From Peromyscus leucopus (Eukaryota > Chordata > Mammalia > Rodentia > Cricetidae), in assembly GCF_004664715.2 (NCBI RefSeq), contig NC_051072.1, forward strand, positions 36,766,142 through 36,830,141: a DNA stretch of 64,000 nucleotides, in the 5' to 3' direction. The notes beneath the pieces were generated by a model, which was not told the DNA's origin, ran no database searches, and saw only the letters and a list, made by a program, of their open reading frames with translations. A program made the position numbers and the translations under genes. Below are positions 33,741 through 44,648 of this stretch, piece after piece; the first letter of the stretch is position 1, and each line of letters starts with the position of its first letter.

Positions 33741-35093
33741 AATCAGTCTGCATACTTTAAAGATGTCTTGACTTCAGAATGGAAACTAGGATATGTGTTA
33801 TGTTGGGGAAGAGGTTTCCACAGGAGAAGAAAAGCTATGGATACCATCAAAATTGATAAAGATTAGATTCAAACAAGAGAGACCTCTTGATTAGAAAAGG
33901 TGATAGTTCATCAAACAGCATGACTATTCAATCTAAACCAACTTATAAGTCTAGCAAATGCTTTTCATTTGATCAGACATAACTTGCCAAAAAGGAAACT
34001 CCCCAAAGTTAGGGTTGGGGCAAGGTTTTGTTTTTGTCTTTCCAGGAGAATGAAGGCATCCAACTAAGGAATCTGAAGACCACTGGACAAATGAGACATC
34101 TGAAGAAAAAGGACAAATCATCCAGAGAAAATATCCTAAGAAAAAGAGTAAATTGTCCTATTGGTATATCACATTTCCAATAGGATAAAATTTCATAAAT
34201 TTTCCCAAATGTTTGATTCTTCTGTTCTCTACAGACATATAAATTAATATTAAACCTCTGACTGATTATTTTATATGCGGCTGTGGGACCTCAGGGTCAG
34301 GTAGGACCAGTGAAAGTTAGAGAGACAATAAATATTATCTCAAAATTTATAAAATTAATATACATATTTTAAACTTTTGTCATGATATTAATGGTCATGT
34401 AGAGTACTAACTAATTCTAGAAAAAGGCTTCATCTAATTTCCCATACATGATTTCGGGTTTGAGTCTCTATCAGGTAACTAGGAATTACCTTTTTGTACT
34501 CTGGATGTGCATAACAAATTATGGTCCTTTAACCTCTGCTGCATATGACATTTAAAATGTTTGAGTTTTCTGTAATGAACCATGACCATGCCTAATAGCA
34601 ACCTTTGATGTCTTCAAAAGGCAAGGCAGATAGGGCTCCACAATGATGATTCCACCTGCATTGTGGTAATGCCACTAAGCTGACAAATACCACCCAAAGA
34701 TTGGCTTTGGACTACAAACTGCTCAGAACAATTTCAAGCTGGCTAGCTGAGAGGATCCAGCCTCACAGACTACTCTAGCCAGGACTTGAGATAAGCCCTG
34801 CACTTTTCCATTACACAGAGACTGGACAACAAAAGGTATAGATAGCTCTCCTAGGATTTGACAATTATCCCAATTTTTTTTCAGGGTCCTCTAAAGATGC
34901 TGTTGCCTCCAGACAGCAGGAACTAATTTTAAGAACATGACACCTACATTCCCAAGAGGTGAAGTAGGCAGTTTTTGGTTGTTCTGTGAGTTATGGATAT
35001 TTGTCATCATTTATGGGGGTTGATTACAAGTTGTTATTGGTAATGGTCAGGAAAAAAACTGAACAAAGGAGATTAGATTAGGGATTGGTTATG
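33741..35093 (+). other. ERV post-pol region, no env recognised
   Basis: Low-complexity AT-rich sequence with only short frames. No envelope signature is visible, in keeping with env-less IAP/MYSERV-type elements or with decay. Confidence 0.5.
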
Positions 35094-35110
35094 AAAAGAA
35101 AAAGGGGGGA
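35094..35110 (+). promoter_or_regulatory. ERV polypurine tract
   Basis: Seventeen purines ending in GGGGGGA immediately left of the LTR; in retroviruses this primes plus-strand DNA synthesis. Its position supports the + orientation of the element. Confidence 0.8.
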
Positions 35111-35745
35111 TATAGAAATGATAGGATAAAAGAGTAGATTATTGAATCTACTTTTAAACCAAAATAGCAACTACTAGTCTTAAATATTTTACATTGGTAT
35201 AGATTTTTGTATATTGATACAAATTTAAGGTTATTTTTGTTAGAACATACTGTACATACATTTCTACTCTTGTTTAAGATACTGTACCTATGCAGCTCAT
35301 TTAATAATGTAAATTTCTAGTCCTTGAAAGTTATTATTACAAACTACTTAGGTTAATAAAGAAACACAGGTTAGTAATTAGTCACCTATTGCAATCAAAC
35401 TTGGATTCATGTTAGGTATGTTTTCAAGGTCAAACAGAGATATATTTTAGGTAAAGAGGTGGTCTTCATACACTTCAGAGATCTATAGAGTATGGCATTT
35501 AAGATGTTTTAATAACATAAGGTTTTGTTTTTTTTATGACATGTCTGCTCCTGGCAGCACCAATCTACTTCAGAGAAGATGATGCACATGGAAGAAACTC
35601 CATATGCAGTTTACTTTCTTTGTGGCCAAAGTTAGCCACTGGGCAAGAAACTGCCCTTGCCTTGACTGTTGACAGTATGCTGTCCAAATTGGACAAGCAG
35701 GACAGAAAAGAGACTGCCGAACTTTGCCAAGACAAGTTGAGCGCC
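35111..35745 (+). mobile_element. 3' LTR of the ERV
   Basis: Begins just after the polypurine tract; a canonical TG lies at 35,119. It includes an AATAAA at about 35,356 and continues through 'tggacaagcaggacagaaaa'. The right end is uncertain because it passes into a pyrimidine repeat. I did not find a matching 5' LTR. Confidence 0.55.
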
Positions 35746-35762
35746 CTCTCTCTCCCCCAGTT

Positions 35763-35812
35763 TCCCTCCCTCCCTCCCTTCCTCCCTCCCTCCCTCCCTC
35801 CCTCCCTCCCTC
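35763..35812. repeat. (TCCC)n polypyrimidine repeat
   Basis: Twelve or so TCCC units with one TTCC interruption. Confidence 0.95.
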
Positions 35813-36005
35813 TTTCTAGGGTCTGCTCTCTTCCTTTCTGCCTCCTACCACTGTGTGACACAGGGCAAAGGCTCTCACCAGACGTGCACTCTTGACCTGG
35901 GATTTGGATTGCCCAGATTTTAGAGCCAGAGGGAGCACATCTCTTTTCTTCACAAGTTGCCCAATCTCAGCTCTTTTTTTCTGTTCCTTTTCCTTATATG
36001 CCCAA

Positions 36006-36068
36006 GGAGATAAAACCCAAGGCCTCGAATATGCAGGGCAAACACTGCCACTGAGCTACATCCCAGCC
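36006..36068 (-). mobile_element. ID-type tRNA-derived SINE head, antisense
   Basis: The complement reads as an ID/B4 head: 'gagctacatcccagcc' at the right is the complement of the tRNA-like start and 'aaacccaaggcctcgaa' the complement of the B-box region. A CAAA run follows at 36,098-36,116. Confidence 0.65.
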
Positions 36069-36116
36069 TACCCTCCACTATTCTGTCAGCACAGCACAAA
36101 CAAACAAACAAACAAA

Positions 36117-37124
36117 AATCAGTCACAGAAAACAGAGTTAGGTTTAGCTGGTCACTGTCAAAATGACGACAGGGTCAAAGCAATGGCTCTGAGATTCAGC
36201 GGTAAAACACACCCCTTGGAGGTTCTCTGATGGCCAGTCTGTTCTGTTTGGAGTTACAACTGGACAATTCACTTTACGGATAAAAAGTCTGGGCATGCTC
36301 AGGACACCTGCTCCATGTGCCTTGGAGATGCTGGATGCTGGACCTGATAGGGAGTCATGGTGATTACCAGGTTCACTGGGATGGTAAGTTAAGCTCCACA
36401 AGGGCAGGAAATGTCATCGCTGCCAGGTTCTCTGAACCCCAAACAGTTGCATCCTAGGAGTGCAGTGGATATCTATTGAACAGAGACTGTTGAATAATTT
36501 TCCTTTTCCTTTTTGAAACCTTTCTTCAAAAAGTCCAGTAGCACCCAGATCAAAGCAGAGACGACATTCTGGTTGAAGCTTTGAAGTAGAGGTGGGGCTG
36601 CTGGAGGACTCGCCTTGAATCACCCTCATGGATCCATATTCCTGGAACCAGGATGGCAGACTCTGAGAGGCAGGGAGGCCCAGGAAATGAGCCAGAGCTT
36701 CTGATTCACAGTCCTGGGGTTTGTTCCTTCTTCACAAGGTAAGACGGTGTGGCCTAGTCCTGAGACTGCTCACAAGAGAGAATGCCTTTCTAGGAAAAAG
36801 ACAGCTGCTTGGTAATTAGACAGTTGTGTAATTAAAGTTACTCCAGGACACCTCAATTCAAGTTGAGTGAGCTAAACGATGACTTGCAGCTTCATAAACT
36901 GAGAACTTAGCAAGTGCATTGTTAGCGGCCACGTCCTGCCGAGTGCTGCTAAACACAGAGCATGCTCATCTGTTGGTTTAAAAGACGTTACTAAGATGGT
37001 TTTATTGCTTATTTGAGGATTATTTCTTTGATCATGGAAGTGGACTTTCACATTTCTTTTGGCACCCTTTGACCTTTCTGCCCAAGTTCCAAGAACCTTC
37101 CACACCTCTTAGCTAACCATGATG
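36117..37124. other. No recognisable feature
   Basis: Single-copy sequence; no repeat or exon identified. Open frames are under 90 codons. Confidence 0.5.
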
Positions 37125-37320
37125 GAAAAGATATGTCAGATAGCCGAGCATTTGCCTGGCCTGCAGGAAGCCTTGGGTTCACTACTTGGCACTAAATACA
37201 TAACCCCCTCCTGGTGGCCTGTACCAGCCCTCCAGGAAACATAAGGATCATGACTTCAAGGGCATCTGTGTCTACCTAATGAGCCCAGGACCAGCCTAGG
37301 CCACTAGGAACTTGGTTTCC
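37125..37320 (+). mobile_element. B4-type SINE, sense, degenerate
   Basis: 'agccgagcatttgcctggc', 'cttgggttcactacttggc' and 'cctggtggcctgtaccagc' reproduce the tRNA-like head and B1-like body order of B4. Confidence 0.5.
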
Positions 37321-37342
37321 AAAAAGGAGGGCAAGAGGATGT

Positions 37343-37545
37343 TAGAGCTCCATCTCCATGGTGGAGCGCTTGTCCAGCAAGCCAAGGTCCCAAGCATGGG
37401 CTCCAGCATATGGAAAGGAATGGGATGTCACAGCGAGTTGGCTGTGCTGCCAAATACCTGTCACCCCAGTACTTAGGAAACAGAGGATTGTCATTTTTGA
37501 GGCTAGCCTGGGCTATGAAGAAAGACCCTGTCACAAACAGACAAG
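37343..37545 (+). mobile_element. Second B4-type SINE, sense
   Basis: 'gtggagcgcttgtccagca' (tRNA-like head) is followed by 'gctgtgctgccaaatacc', 'aggctagcctgggctatg' and 'agaccctgtcac'. Lies 20 bp from the previous B4 in the same orientation. Confidence 0.6.
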
Positions 37546-38170
37546 TAGGCGTTACAGGAAACACTCAGCTGGGGGTTGTTTAGGAGGAAGAGACCCGTGG
37601 CAGAGTCTGGGTAGGAGGTGAATGCAGCAGGGACGCCCATCCAATTACCCTCCTGGAGGTGTACTCCCTGTTCTTTCAGGAACATATTAATCATTTTTAC
37701 GCTATCCTGACTCCTAATCACAGGCGTAGCCCGTGTTGTCAAAACAGTGCCTGCCTGCATCTGTGTTCTGTGGCTGGCCTGGCTTCCAGGGAGTGTCTGT
37801 GAGAGAATGGAGAGCAAGTGATTGACAGTCTATGTTGACATTTTGCGGCTGTTTGGAAATGGGAACAATCTGGGTCTGATGTTGTAATTCCTCCTTTTAT
37901 GGGCAAAAGCCAGTGCCTCGGCATGAATGAGCATAATCATAAGCTCTGCAAGGCACCCCAGACACGCCATGTCCTTCCAGCACACCCACTGTGCAGCAAG
38001 AGACAGACAAGGACCTTTTCTGTCTCCATTTCTAAGTCTCCATCCCTAATGAAATCGACTAAAACAGCAGACTTGAAGAGAAAAAAAATTCTGATATAAT
38101 TTTCCTTTCCTTTTGTTTCAACCACACGCCTCATCATAACTCACTGTAATATTTTTAATTACACAAGTAA
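37546..38170. other. No recognisable feature
   Basis: Single-copy; the frames here (up to 104 codons on the complement) overlap each other and have no family signature. Confidence 0.5.
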
Positions 38171-38681
38171 TAGATTCTCGTTGATAATTAAAACACCACA
38201 GGTAGAAAAAACTCTCCTATTCCTCAATCCCATGCTGTTCCCTTCTGAGTAACCTTATTATCCATCAACCACTTATCATTCCGGAACTACATACTTTCCC
38301 ACAAGTATATACATTCATAGGTGTGTATATGTGTGTGTGACTTGTGTATGTGTGTGTAAAATATATAAATTTATGTGCATCTGTATTTCCACATACAGAA
38401 ATGCATGTGTTTGTTGGTAAAAGGGTGTTGTTAGATGCACACATTGTATCAAATCATACATAATGCACTGCGCACAGTACACTGTTCATAGTATCCTGCT
38501 TATCTCATTTATTGTGTGCTGAACATGTCTTCACATCAAGAAATATTAATTGATCTCACTTGTTTTAGGGGAGACACAGTTTTTCATAGATACATTTATT
38601 ATCCAGACATAACACTTTGGATCATTTTCGGTTTTTTCACAGTTAACACATAATGCCGTTATAAATCTCATGGATTCACTG
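38171..38681 (-). mobile_element. Old L1-like relic, antisense
   Basis: 'ttattatccagacataacac', 'atcattttcggttttttcac' and 'ataatgccgttataaatctc' resemble the complement of the ORF2 3' end of old mammalian L1. A TG-rich stretch lies at 38,318-38,360. Confidence 0.45.
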
Positions 38682-38870
38682 CAGGTGTGCCCAACCTGCA
38701 GCCCACAGGCCACACGTGCCTCAGGATGGACACGAATGCAACCCGACGCAAAGCCGTCAACTTACTTAAAACATGAAGAAATTCTTCTGTGGTTTCTGTT
38801 TGTAACTGTTCTCCAGGCTGAACTTTGCAGATGACAATGTCTGTTGCAAAGTCAAGAGGTTACGTCCCTG
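38682..38870. mobile_element. hAT-Charlie-type non-autonomous DNA transposon (URR1-like)
   Basis: Left end 'caggtgtgcccaacctgca' followed by 'gcccacaggcc', and right end 'aagaggttacgtccctg', look like diverged inverted termini (CAG...CTG) of the rodent URR1 or related Charlie MITEs. At 189 bp it could not encode a transposase. No clear 8-bp target duplication remains. Confidence 0.6.
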
Positions 38871-38930
38871 CAAGGTCACTTGCATGTCACACTTGCTCCT
38901 TGAAGAACAATAAGGACTGTTATTTAACCG

Positions 38931-39285
38931 ACTTTGCTTGTGCCGCCATCCCAGAATACTACTGACTGACAGATGACAGGCATTGATTTCTCACAGTTCT
39001 GGAGGTCAGGTAACCCAAGACCCAGAAGCTGATGAATTCAGTTCCTGGTAAGGGACTCTTCCTGGATTGCAGATGGAGGACACTTCTTACTGTATCCTCA
39101 CCTCGTAGAATAAATTTAAGAAATAGAAGAGAGAGCGCACTCTGCTTTCTCTTTTTATAAGGGCTCTAATTAAGCTCCGCCCTTGTGATTTCATCTAAGC
39201 TAAATAACACACTAGGGGGCACTTCAAAATAGACTGCATCACACATGTGAACTGTGGGGGACTCAAACTTTCAGTTCATAGCATT
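38931..39285 (-). mobile_element. MaLR-type LTR (MLT/MST-like), antisense
   Basis: The complement follows the order of a mammalian MaLR LTR: 'gggggactcaaactttcag' (start complement), 'ccgcccttgtgatttcat', 'tataagggctctaatta', then 'gatttctcacagttctgga' near the end. Old and without a clear target duplication. Confidence 0.6.
39209..39222 (+). promoter_or_regulatory. Candidate CTCF core motif
   Basis: 'acactagggggcac' matches 13 of 14 positions of the CTCF core CCASYAGRKGGCRS (first base differs). It lies inside the MaLR LTR. Motif match only; binding is unproven. Confidence 0.45.
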
Positions 39286-40245
39286 CCACCTCTGGCATCC
39301 ACCTATCCCATTCATATCCTTCCTGCATGGAAACATACCCATTCATCCCACTGATTAAAAAATCCTAACTCATTCGAGAACTAATTTTATAACCAACTGC
39401 ATCTAAATATTATCTTAATTAGATGCGAATGAAATTCAAGTTGTCATTAACCCAAAGCAGAAATCTCCAGCTGTGAGAGAATGAAACCAGATGTTATATG
39501 CTTTCAAAACACAATTATTGGGAAGGCGTAAGATAAGGAATCTCATTTTAAAGTGGAGAAATTGGAAGGAAGAGATCTGTGGTAAGTCCCAAGTAATTCC
39601 ACATCCTAGTAAGAGAAATGCCATTGAAACTAAGGCTCAAGTATCTTGGATCAACTCTGAATTAGAACCAAGCATCCTCACTAGTCTGATGCCTTCTACA
39701 CTCAGGAGCAACCCCCAACCCCTTCTGTTACATTGTCAGGTGGGGTCCTCCGCACAGGCTCTGGGCAGCTGCTTTCTGACTTACTGAAACCAAGGTCCCC
39801 CCCCCCCTACAGAAAAGGCCCCGGGGTAATGCTGAAGCTCTCTGAATCATTTTTAAACAAGAGCACCTTTGCCCCTGACCAGCGATCCTGTAGTATCTGA
39901 GAAGTGTGGCAACCTCTGCTCACATTGTCCCACCGCCATCCCTTTAGTATGAACTGGCCATGTTTCTGCTGAGTTGGCTGGCTTACAAAATACTCCCCTA
40001 CGTCCTCTGTAGTAAAATCGAAAGATTTTGCCCAACTTCAAATAGAAACTACCAAGGCTAGTCCTCTTTTCTGGTTTTCTTATCCTAAGGTCTTTAACTG
40101 TTTTTAAGATTTAAGCTCATTGTTATGCCTAGAAGGAAGGACGGAAAAAAATATATCATTTTGTCCATTCAATTTTTTAAAAAAAATTTTCAAAAACTTG
40201 AATAGATAAGTCACTTGCAGTTCAGTTCTTCTGTGATTTATTGAT
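39286..40245. other. Single-copy DNA
   Basis: An 11-base C-run lies at 39,797-39,807. The 98-codon frame at 39,491 has no domain signature. Confidence 0.5.
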
Positions 40246-40355
40246 CCAGCTGTGGTCGTGTGAAGCTGTAATCTCAGCTACTGAGGAGGCTGAGGCAGGA
40301 GGATCATGAGTTTAAAGCTAGAATGAGTGTCAGAGTGAGACCTTGCTTCAGAACA
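40246..40355 (+). mobile_element. B1/B4-like SINE, sense, diverged
   Basis: 'gctgtaatctcagctactg', 'gaggctgaggcaggagga' and 'gagtgagaccttgcttcag' give the 7SL-derived body; the head is degraded. Confidence 0.7.
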
Positions 40356-40584
40356 AACACCCAAGGATGCTATCTTCAATAACTGTCTTCACCGTCAATT
40401 GTCTCGGAGAGGAACCTCTGGGCGCATCTGTGAGGGAGTCTCCAGACCGTGTTAGTTGAGGTGGGAAGACCCATCCTGTGTAGGGTGGCACATTCCATTT
40501 GGGTGGAGACACGGAGCCAAACACTAGCATTCATTCATTCAGCTCTCCGCTTCCAGACGGCAGATGCTCTGTGACCAGCTGCCT

Positions 40585-40722
40585 CTGTACTCTGGCCACC
40601 GTTACTTTCCTGCCATGATGAACGGTCACTATGATAGACTGTCCACTGAGGGCCACAGAACCTTTCCTCCTCAAGTTGCTTTCATTTGGGTATTTTGGCA
40701 CAAAAATGAGAAAAGTAGTGAA
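40585..40722 (+). mobile_element. 3' fragment of a rodent interspersed repeat
   Basis: 'cctgccatgatgaacggtc', 'cctttcctcctcaagttgc' and 'gggtattttggcacaaaaa' resemble the 3' third of the element at 46,073-46,481. Confidence 0.45.
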
Positions 40723-41484
40723 TGCAGTCTCTAACCTTCCATTATTTGATTGAAAATCTCTGCTGCCTTTTCAGACGTGATACCCAAAGGGGAGTCCTAG
40801 ACCTTCCTAAAAGAATGCCTTTCCCCCTACACACACATCTTGGAGAACTTCCAGGGTCAGCAATAGTGGAAAGGCAATCTTGTCCTGTCTGCTGTGTGGG
40901 CCAGTGGTGATCTGTCTAGACAGTTCCCACACCTCCAAGTGAATTACACCCAGAGCGAATGCACCCTTAACCTCAACCCTCTCTGGTTAACCCTACACAC
41001 TCTCTAGTTTACAGCTCTGGCTTTTCCTGGGCGGGAGGGGGAGAGGGAAGAAAGGAGGGGGGAGAGAAGGGAGGAGGGGAAATTAGAATTGTCCTCAGTC
41101 ACTCAGCCTTGGGAATTCAGCGCGCTGGAAGAAGAGTGTTGCATCTCAAGCGCTGCGCATGCTAGAGTCCCACGTGACCTGTTTCTGCCATTGTCGCTTT
41201 TTCTGGTGTAAGAAAAGGGGTGTATGTGACGCTGCCTGCCCTTCAGGACTATCCTGGTGACTGCTGCCGTGGCTTGGCCGCCTCTTACAGTAGGGCTTTT
41301 CATTACAAGATAGCCCGTTGTGCTGCTGTTGGGGATGCAAGCTGGCATGAGCACAGACAGTCCATACAGCCACCCACAACTTGATCTACTAGTTGTGAAC
41401 GGAAACTTTTGAACACGTTCCACTAGCCACACAATGGTCCCGTTTGTGACTCTCTTCTCAGGAGGAAACATTTGCTGTGTGAAT
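40723..41484. other. Single-copy DNA with purine-rich tract
   Basis: A GGGA/GGAGG-rich tract lies at 41,030-41,088. Frames on the complement (41,103-41,471; 122 codons) have no recognised domain. Confidence 0.5.
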
Positions 41485-41700
41485 AATACCAGGCACTTAT
41501 GTAAGCCTCTTCACTTCCAGGGAGCTTTACGGGTGTCAGCAAATTCACACAACACCCTGGTAAGGTATCGAAGGCATTGTTACCTTTCCTTTGCAGAGAG
41601 AGAAACCAGATCACACCATCAGATTTTCCCAAGGCCACATGGACAATGAAGTGGCATGGGTCGCTTTCCAGAGAGCCCCGCACCGCTCTGCTGCTGAGCA
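41485..41700 (-). mobile_element. MIR SINE, antisense
   Basis: 'ccaggcacttatgtaagcc', 'cacacaacaccctggtaag', 'agagagaaaccagatcaca' and 'ttcccaaggccacatgg' follow the MIR core in reverse complement over nearly full length. Confidence 0.75.
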
Positions 41701-42034
41701 TTTGTGTCTTACTCACAGAAAGCTCTGACACCGTTCTCTCCTGGACCTCACAGCTGCAGGTTGCTACTCTACCTCGCCCCATGTGTTAGGGTTGCCTTAC
41801 CTCTGGGTTGGTCCAGCTGGGACAAGGCAGGGCCACCTGCATGTGCAGCTAATTTTATAGCCAATAATCACAGGACCATGGGGGACAGTGTGGGGCCAAG
41901 CTAAGGGTCCGCTAAGTTTCACGAGGAAAATGTACTTTCCACAAAGTGGAATCGATTCGTTGATTTTCCTTGCAGCTTGGGGATAGAGAAAAAGCTTTGT
42001 CTATCAGCTCTAGTACTTACTATTCTAATACTTT
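41701..42034. other. No recognisable feature
   Basis: Short single-copy interval between an antisense MIR and an old LTR-type repeat. Confidence 0.5.
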
Positions 42035-42320
42035 TGGTAGCAGGTTGTATTGCAGTCTCCAAAAAGATGCGTCCAAGTCCTGGCTCCCAATATTTTCCCT
42101 GTGACCTCATTTAGCTAACACATCTTTGTAGATGTGATTAAGTGTCTACAGAGATTACCCTGGGTTTAGAGGAAGTTTCAGCCCAAAGGCTGGTGTCCTT
42201 ATACAATAGCAATGGAAGATTCAAGGCACAGAGACAAGGAGGAGGAGGAGGAGGACATGAGAAAGGAGAGGCAGAGACTGGAGTCACTCAGTTACAAGCC
42301 AAGCAGCCCCAAAGATTTCC
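42035..42320 (+). mobile_element. Old mammalian repeat, LTR-like
   Basis: 'gatgtgattaagtgtctac', 'gagattaccctgggttta', 'ctggtgtccttatacaata' and 'gagactggagtcactcagt' keep the order of an ancient mammalian repeat often seen beside MaLR elements. I am not sure of the family. A short GGA run lies at 42,238-42,255. Confidence 0.45.
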
Positions 42321-42420
42321 AACAGCCGAAAAAATCCAGGGCAGAGGTATATTCCCCCTTAGAGCTCCCAGAAGGATCCAACTCTACCAACACATTGATC
42401 TTAGGCTGCTGGTCTAACTC

Positions 42421-42450
42421 TGTCTCTGTCTGTCTGTCTGTCTGTCTCTC
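42421..42450. repeat. (TCTG)n microsatellite
   Basis: TCTG units after a short TCTC run. Confidence 0.9.
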
Positions 42451-42476
42451 TCCCCCTATGTGTGTGTAATGTATAC

Positions 42477-42515
42477 GCATGCTTGTGTGCGCATGCTTGC
42501 TTGTGTGCGCATGCT
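42477..42515. repeat. GCATGCTTG minisatellite
   Basis: Three spaced copies of 'gcatgcttg' with 'tgtgtgc' linkers; each copy contains the palindrome GCATGC. Confidence 0.8.
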
Positions 42516-42534
42516 TGTTGAGGCTGGATGTGGA

Positions 42535-42785
42535 CATTTGGTGCGCTCCACCATATTTTTTTGAGCCAGCGTCTCTCACTGAACTCAGCACTCAGCAATT
42601 AGCTAGACCAGCTGTCCAGCGAGCTCCGGGGATCTACTTGTCTCTCTCCACTACCACCTAGGGCAAGGGCTACAGGTGTGCCCCTCCATGCCCAGCTTTT
42701 GCATGGGTCCTGGAGATCAGAGCATCAGATCCTCATGCTTGAGAAGCTGCCATTTTACCAACTGAGAGAGTTACCTAGACCTGTT
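42535..42785 (-). mobile_element. Composite rodent SINE, antisense
   Basis: 'gagccagcgtctctcactg', 'ctacaggtgtgcccctcc', 'tgggtcctggagatcagag' and 'cctcatgcttgagaagc' match, in order, the copy at 54,310-54,600. The complement is a tRNA-like head joined to a B1-like body. Confidence 0.65.
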
Positions 42786-42798
42786 ATTTCAAATATTT

Positions 42799-42966
42799 TT
42801 GTTCCATTTATTTATTTTGTGTGTGGGTATGGAGGCCAGAGGACAGCTTTCTAGTATGGGTTCTCTCCTTCTACCAAACCTGTGTGGGCCCTGGGGATTC
42901 AACTGAGGTCATCAGGCTTGGTGGCAAGTGACCTTATCTACTTTTCTCCTCTGTTCTCTTGGCCCA
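42799..42966 (-). mobile_element. B3-like tRNA SINE, antisense, diverged
   Basis: 'tggaggccagaggacagct', 'ggttctctccttctacc', 'ggggattcaactgaggtca' and 'aggcttggtggcaagtg' fit an antisense rodent tRNA-derived SINE with the head at the right. Confidence 0.55.
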
Positions 42967-43714
42967 CGAGTACTTCTAAACGTTTTGTAAAAATGTTTCG
43001 TCCTGCCATCTTAACCTAAGCCAGCCATGGAGATTAGATTGAGCCCTAACAAGTGTGCTCTTTGAAGCCCCACCCTGGCACGCGATCGATCTCCAGCAGA
43101 AATGGTTTGTCATGCCTCAATTTCTTTGAGAGCAATGGACTCTTTTCACATCCCATATATGAAATTCTATTATAACACAAAAATGCGTATTTTAAAGGAA
43201 TTCATGCTGATATGAATCCTTAGGAACTTTCCTTCTTTAATTAGAGAAACCAATCCAATTAGACTCCAGAGCAGTCAAAGGGAAGGTGTGGAAGCCATGG
43301 GGAGATTCATGGGAACCAGAGAGAGCTGCAGAGTCCCACTGTGAACTAACAAGCGCTTCAAGTCCAACACTGGATGTTGGAAAGAGGCATGGGTCCTATC
43401 TCCACAGAGACCCTGCACTATTACGTTTTACATAGCACAGGTCTGTGTCAAGGTATCCATTTACAAAGCGAAAAGCAAAAAGCATCTCCCTTTATCCCAT
43501 GGAAAAGTACTACTTTGTAGCTTTCTTGCTTCTCATGCTCTGAGTTTAGTATGACTCTTCCCACCATCAATGGGTCAACTTTATCACTTGCTATTTGAAG
43601 GTCTTTCCAAAGTAATATGGAAACCTATTCAAGTAAGCCTGACTACAGTCTACACCACTCATCCTCCACCAGGGCAGGAAAGGACTTGTGTGGATATGCA
43701 TTTTTCCTTTTATG
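42967..43714. other. No recognisable feature
   Basis: Single-copy non-coding DNA. Confidence 0.5.
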
Positions 43715-43832
43715 TTTTTGAGATGGGTTCTCACCAGGTTGCACAAGCTTGTGGTTGGTCTTGAACTTGCCATCCTCGTCCTTCAGCCATCTGAGCTCTT
43801 CCATTACAGGCATGCATCACCATGTCAGTTTG
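43715..43832 (-). mobile_element. B1/PB1-like SINE, antisense, old
   Basis: 'tttttgagatgggttctca', 'ggtcttgaacttgccatcc' and 'attacaggcatgcatcacc' give a diverged 7SL-derived body in reverse. Confidence 0.65.
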
Positions 43833-44434
43833 GCCTTATGCTTTGATATAAGGATTGCGACTGCTAGAACTTTCTGGAAAAAATAGAGGTCACTGCTTTG
43901 GAGGGCTATTCTCTAAACTTCATTCTCTCAAATCCTGGTCTCTCCCTGAGCAATAGCAAGTCTGGAGAGACTTGCCTTTACTCTTGATAGTAAGAGAACT
44001 TGTGAGCCGTAGATGTTTCCAGTTTAACTCAGCAAGGGAAGAACCTGGCAACCCCACGGACCACTGGAGACAAGACCACTCCTCAGACCTGGCACCCCAG
44101 CACAGCTCTGGCTGCCAGGATACTGTTTCCCTTGTCTACAGTGACGTTGCCTGATCTAACAGAACAGAACTGGCCCTTCAGAGACCACTGTTGTGGCCTT
44201 GGCTGTGCTGAGGGACTGATCCGAAGACAGGGCACAAGGGAGAGATGGCATCAGCCGCTCCTTTCCAGTTCAGCAGGATTCAGTGACAAAGGGGCAGGCA
44301 TGTTTTAATGCCCCACCCCGCCTCAGTACGTATGTAGGATATTCAGTGTTAGATAATAACTAGCATTGGACTCACTCTGCAATTATTTTATCAGTTAGAC
44401 AACATAAAAGTTGAAGGAGCCACCTGCATTAAAA
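43833..44434. other. No recognisable feature
   Basis: Single-copy sequence; short frames only. Confidence 0.5.
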
Positions 44435-44445
44435 TCTAGGAAGCC

Positions 44446-44637
44446 AGGGGGCTGGAGAGATGGCTCAGAGGTTAAGAGCACTGACTATTCTTCCAGAGGA
44501 CCTGGGTTCAATTCCCAGCACCCACATGGCATCTTACCACTGTCTGTAACTCCATTTCCAGGGGATCCAACACCCTCACACAGACATAAATTCAGGCAAG
44601 ACACCAACGCACATAAAAAGGAATAAATTTTAAAAAC
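44446..44637 (+). mobile_element. B2 SINE with intact pol III promoter boxes
   Basis: tRNA-derived B2: the head 'gctggagagatggctcag' is followed by 'gcactgactattcttccag', the CAC(A)TGGC region and an AATAAA-containing A-rich tail. The A box 'tggctcagagg' (44,461-44,471) fits TRGYNNANNNG and the B box 'ggttcaattcc' (44,505-44,515) fits GGTTCAANTCC. Flanking 'tctaggaagcc' (44,435-44,445) and 'tctagaaagcc' (44,638-44,648) form an 11-bp target duplication with one difference. Confidence 0.93.
44461..44515 (+). promoter_or_regulatory. Internal RNA polymerase III promoter (A and B boxes) of the B2
   Basis: Both boxes match the tRNA-type consensus and are 33 bases apart (end of A to start of B), close to tRNA spacing. 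The element could be transcribed if the chromatin is open; expression is not shown by sequence. Confidence 0.7.
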
Positions 44638-44648
44638 TCTAGAAAGCC

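Larger units (their letters stand above)
30560..35745 (+). mobile_element. Decayed class II endogenous retrovirus (IAP/MYSERV-like), 3' LTR kept
   Basis: Relics appear in retroviral order on the + strand: protease (30,850-31,095), reverse transcriptase (31,230-32,090), RNase H (32,680-32,900), integrase (33,110-33,740), a non-coding stretch, a polypurine tract (35,094-35,110) and a 3' LTR. The residues match betaretrovirus-like ERVs such as IAP and the muroid MYSERV group. I see no 5' LTR, no clear gag and no env. Every domain contains stops or frameshifts, two B1 elements are inserted, and a T-rich stretch interrupts integrase. It cannot produce a functional product. The left boundary is uncertain. 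Confidence 0.8.

Noticed and set aside
36006..36068. tRNA-like sequence
   Set aside because: It is the head of an ID-type SINE, with mismatches in the cloverleaf and an A-rich continuation, not a tRNA gene.
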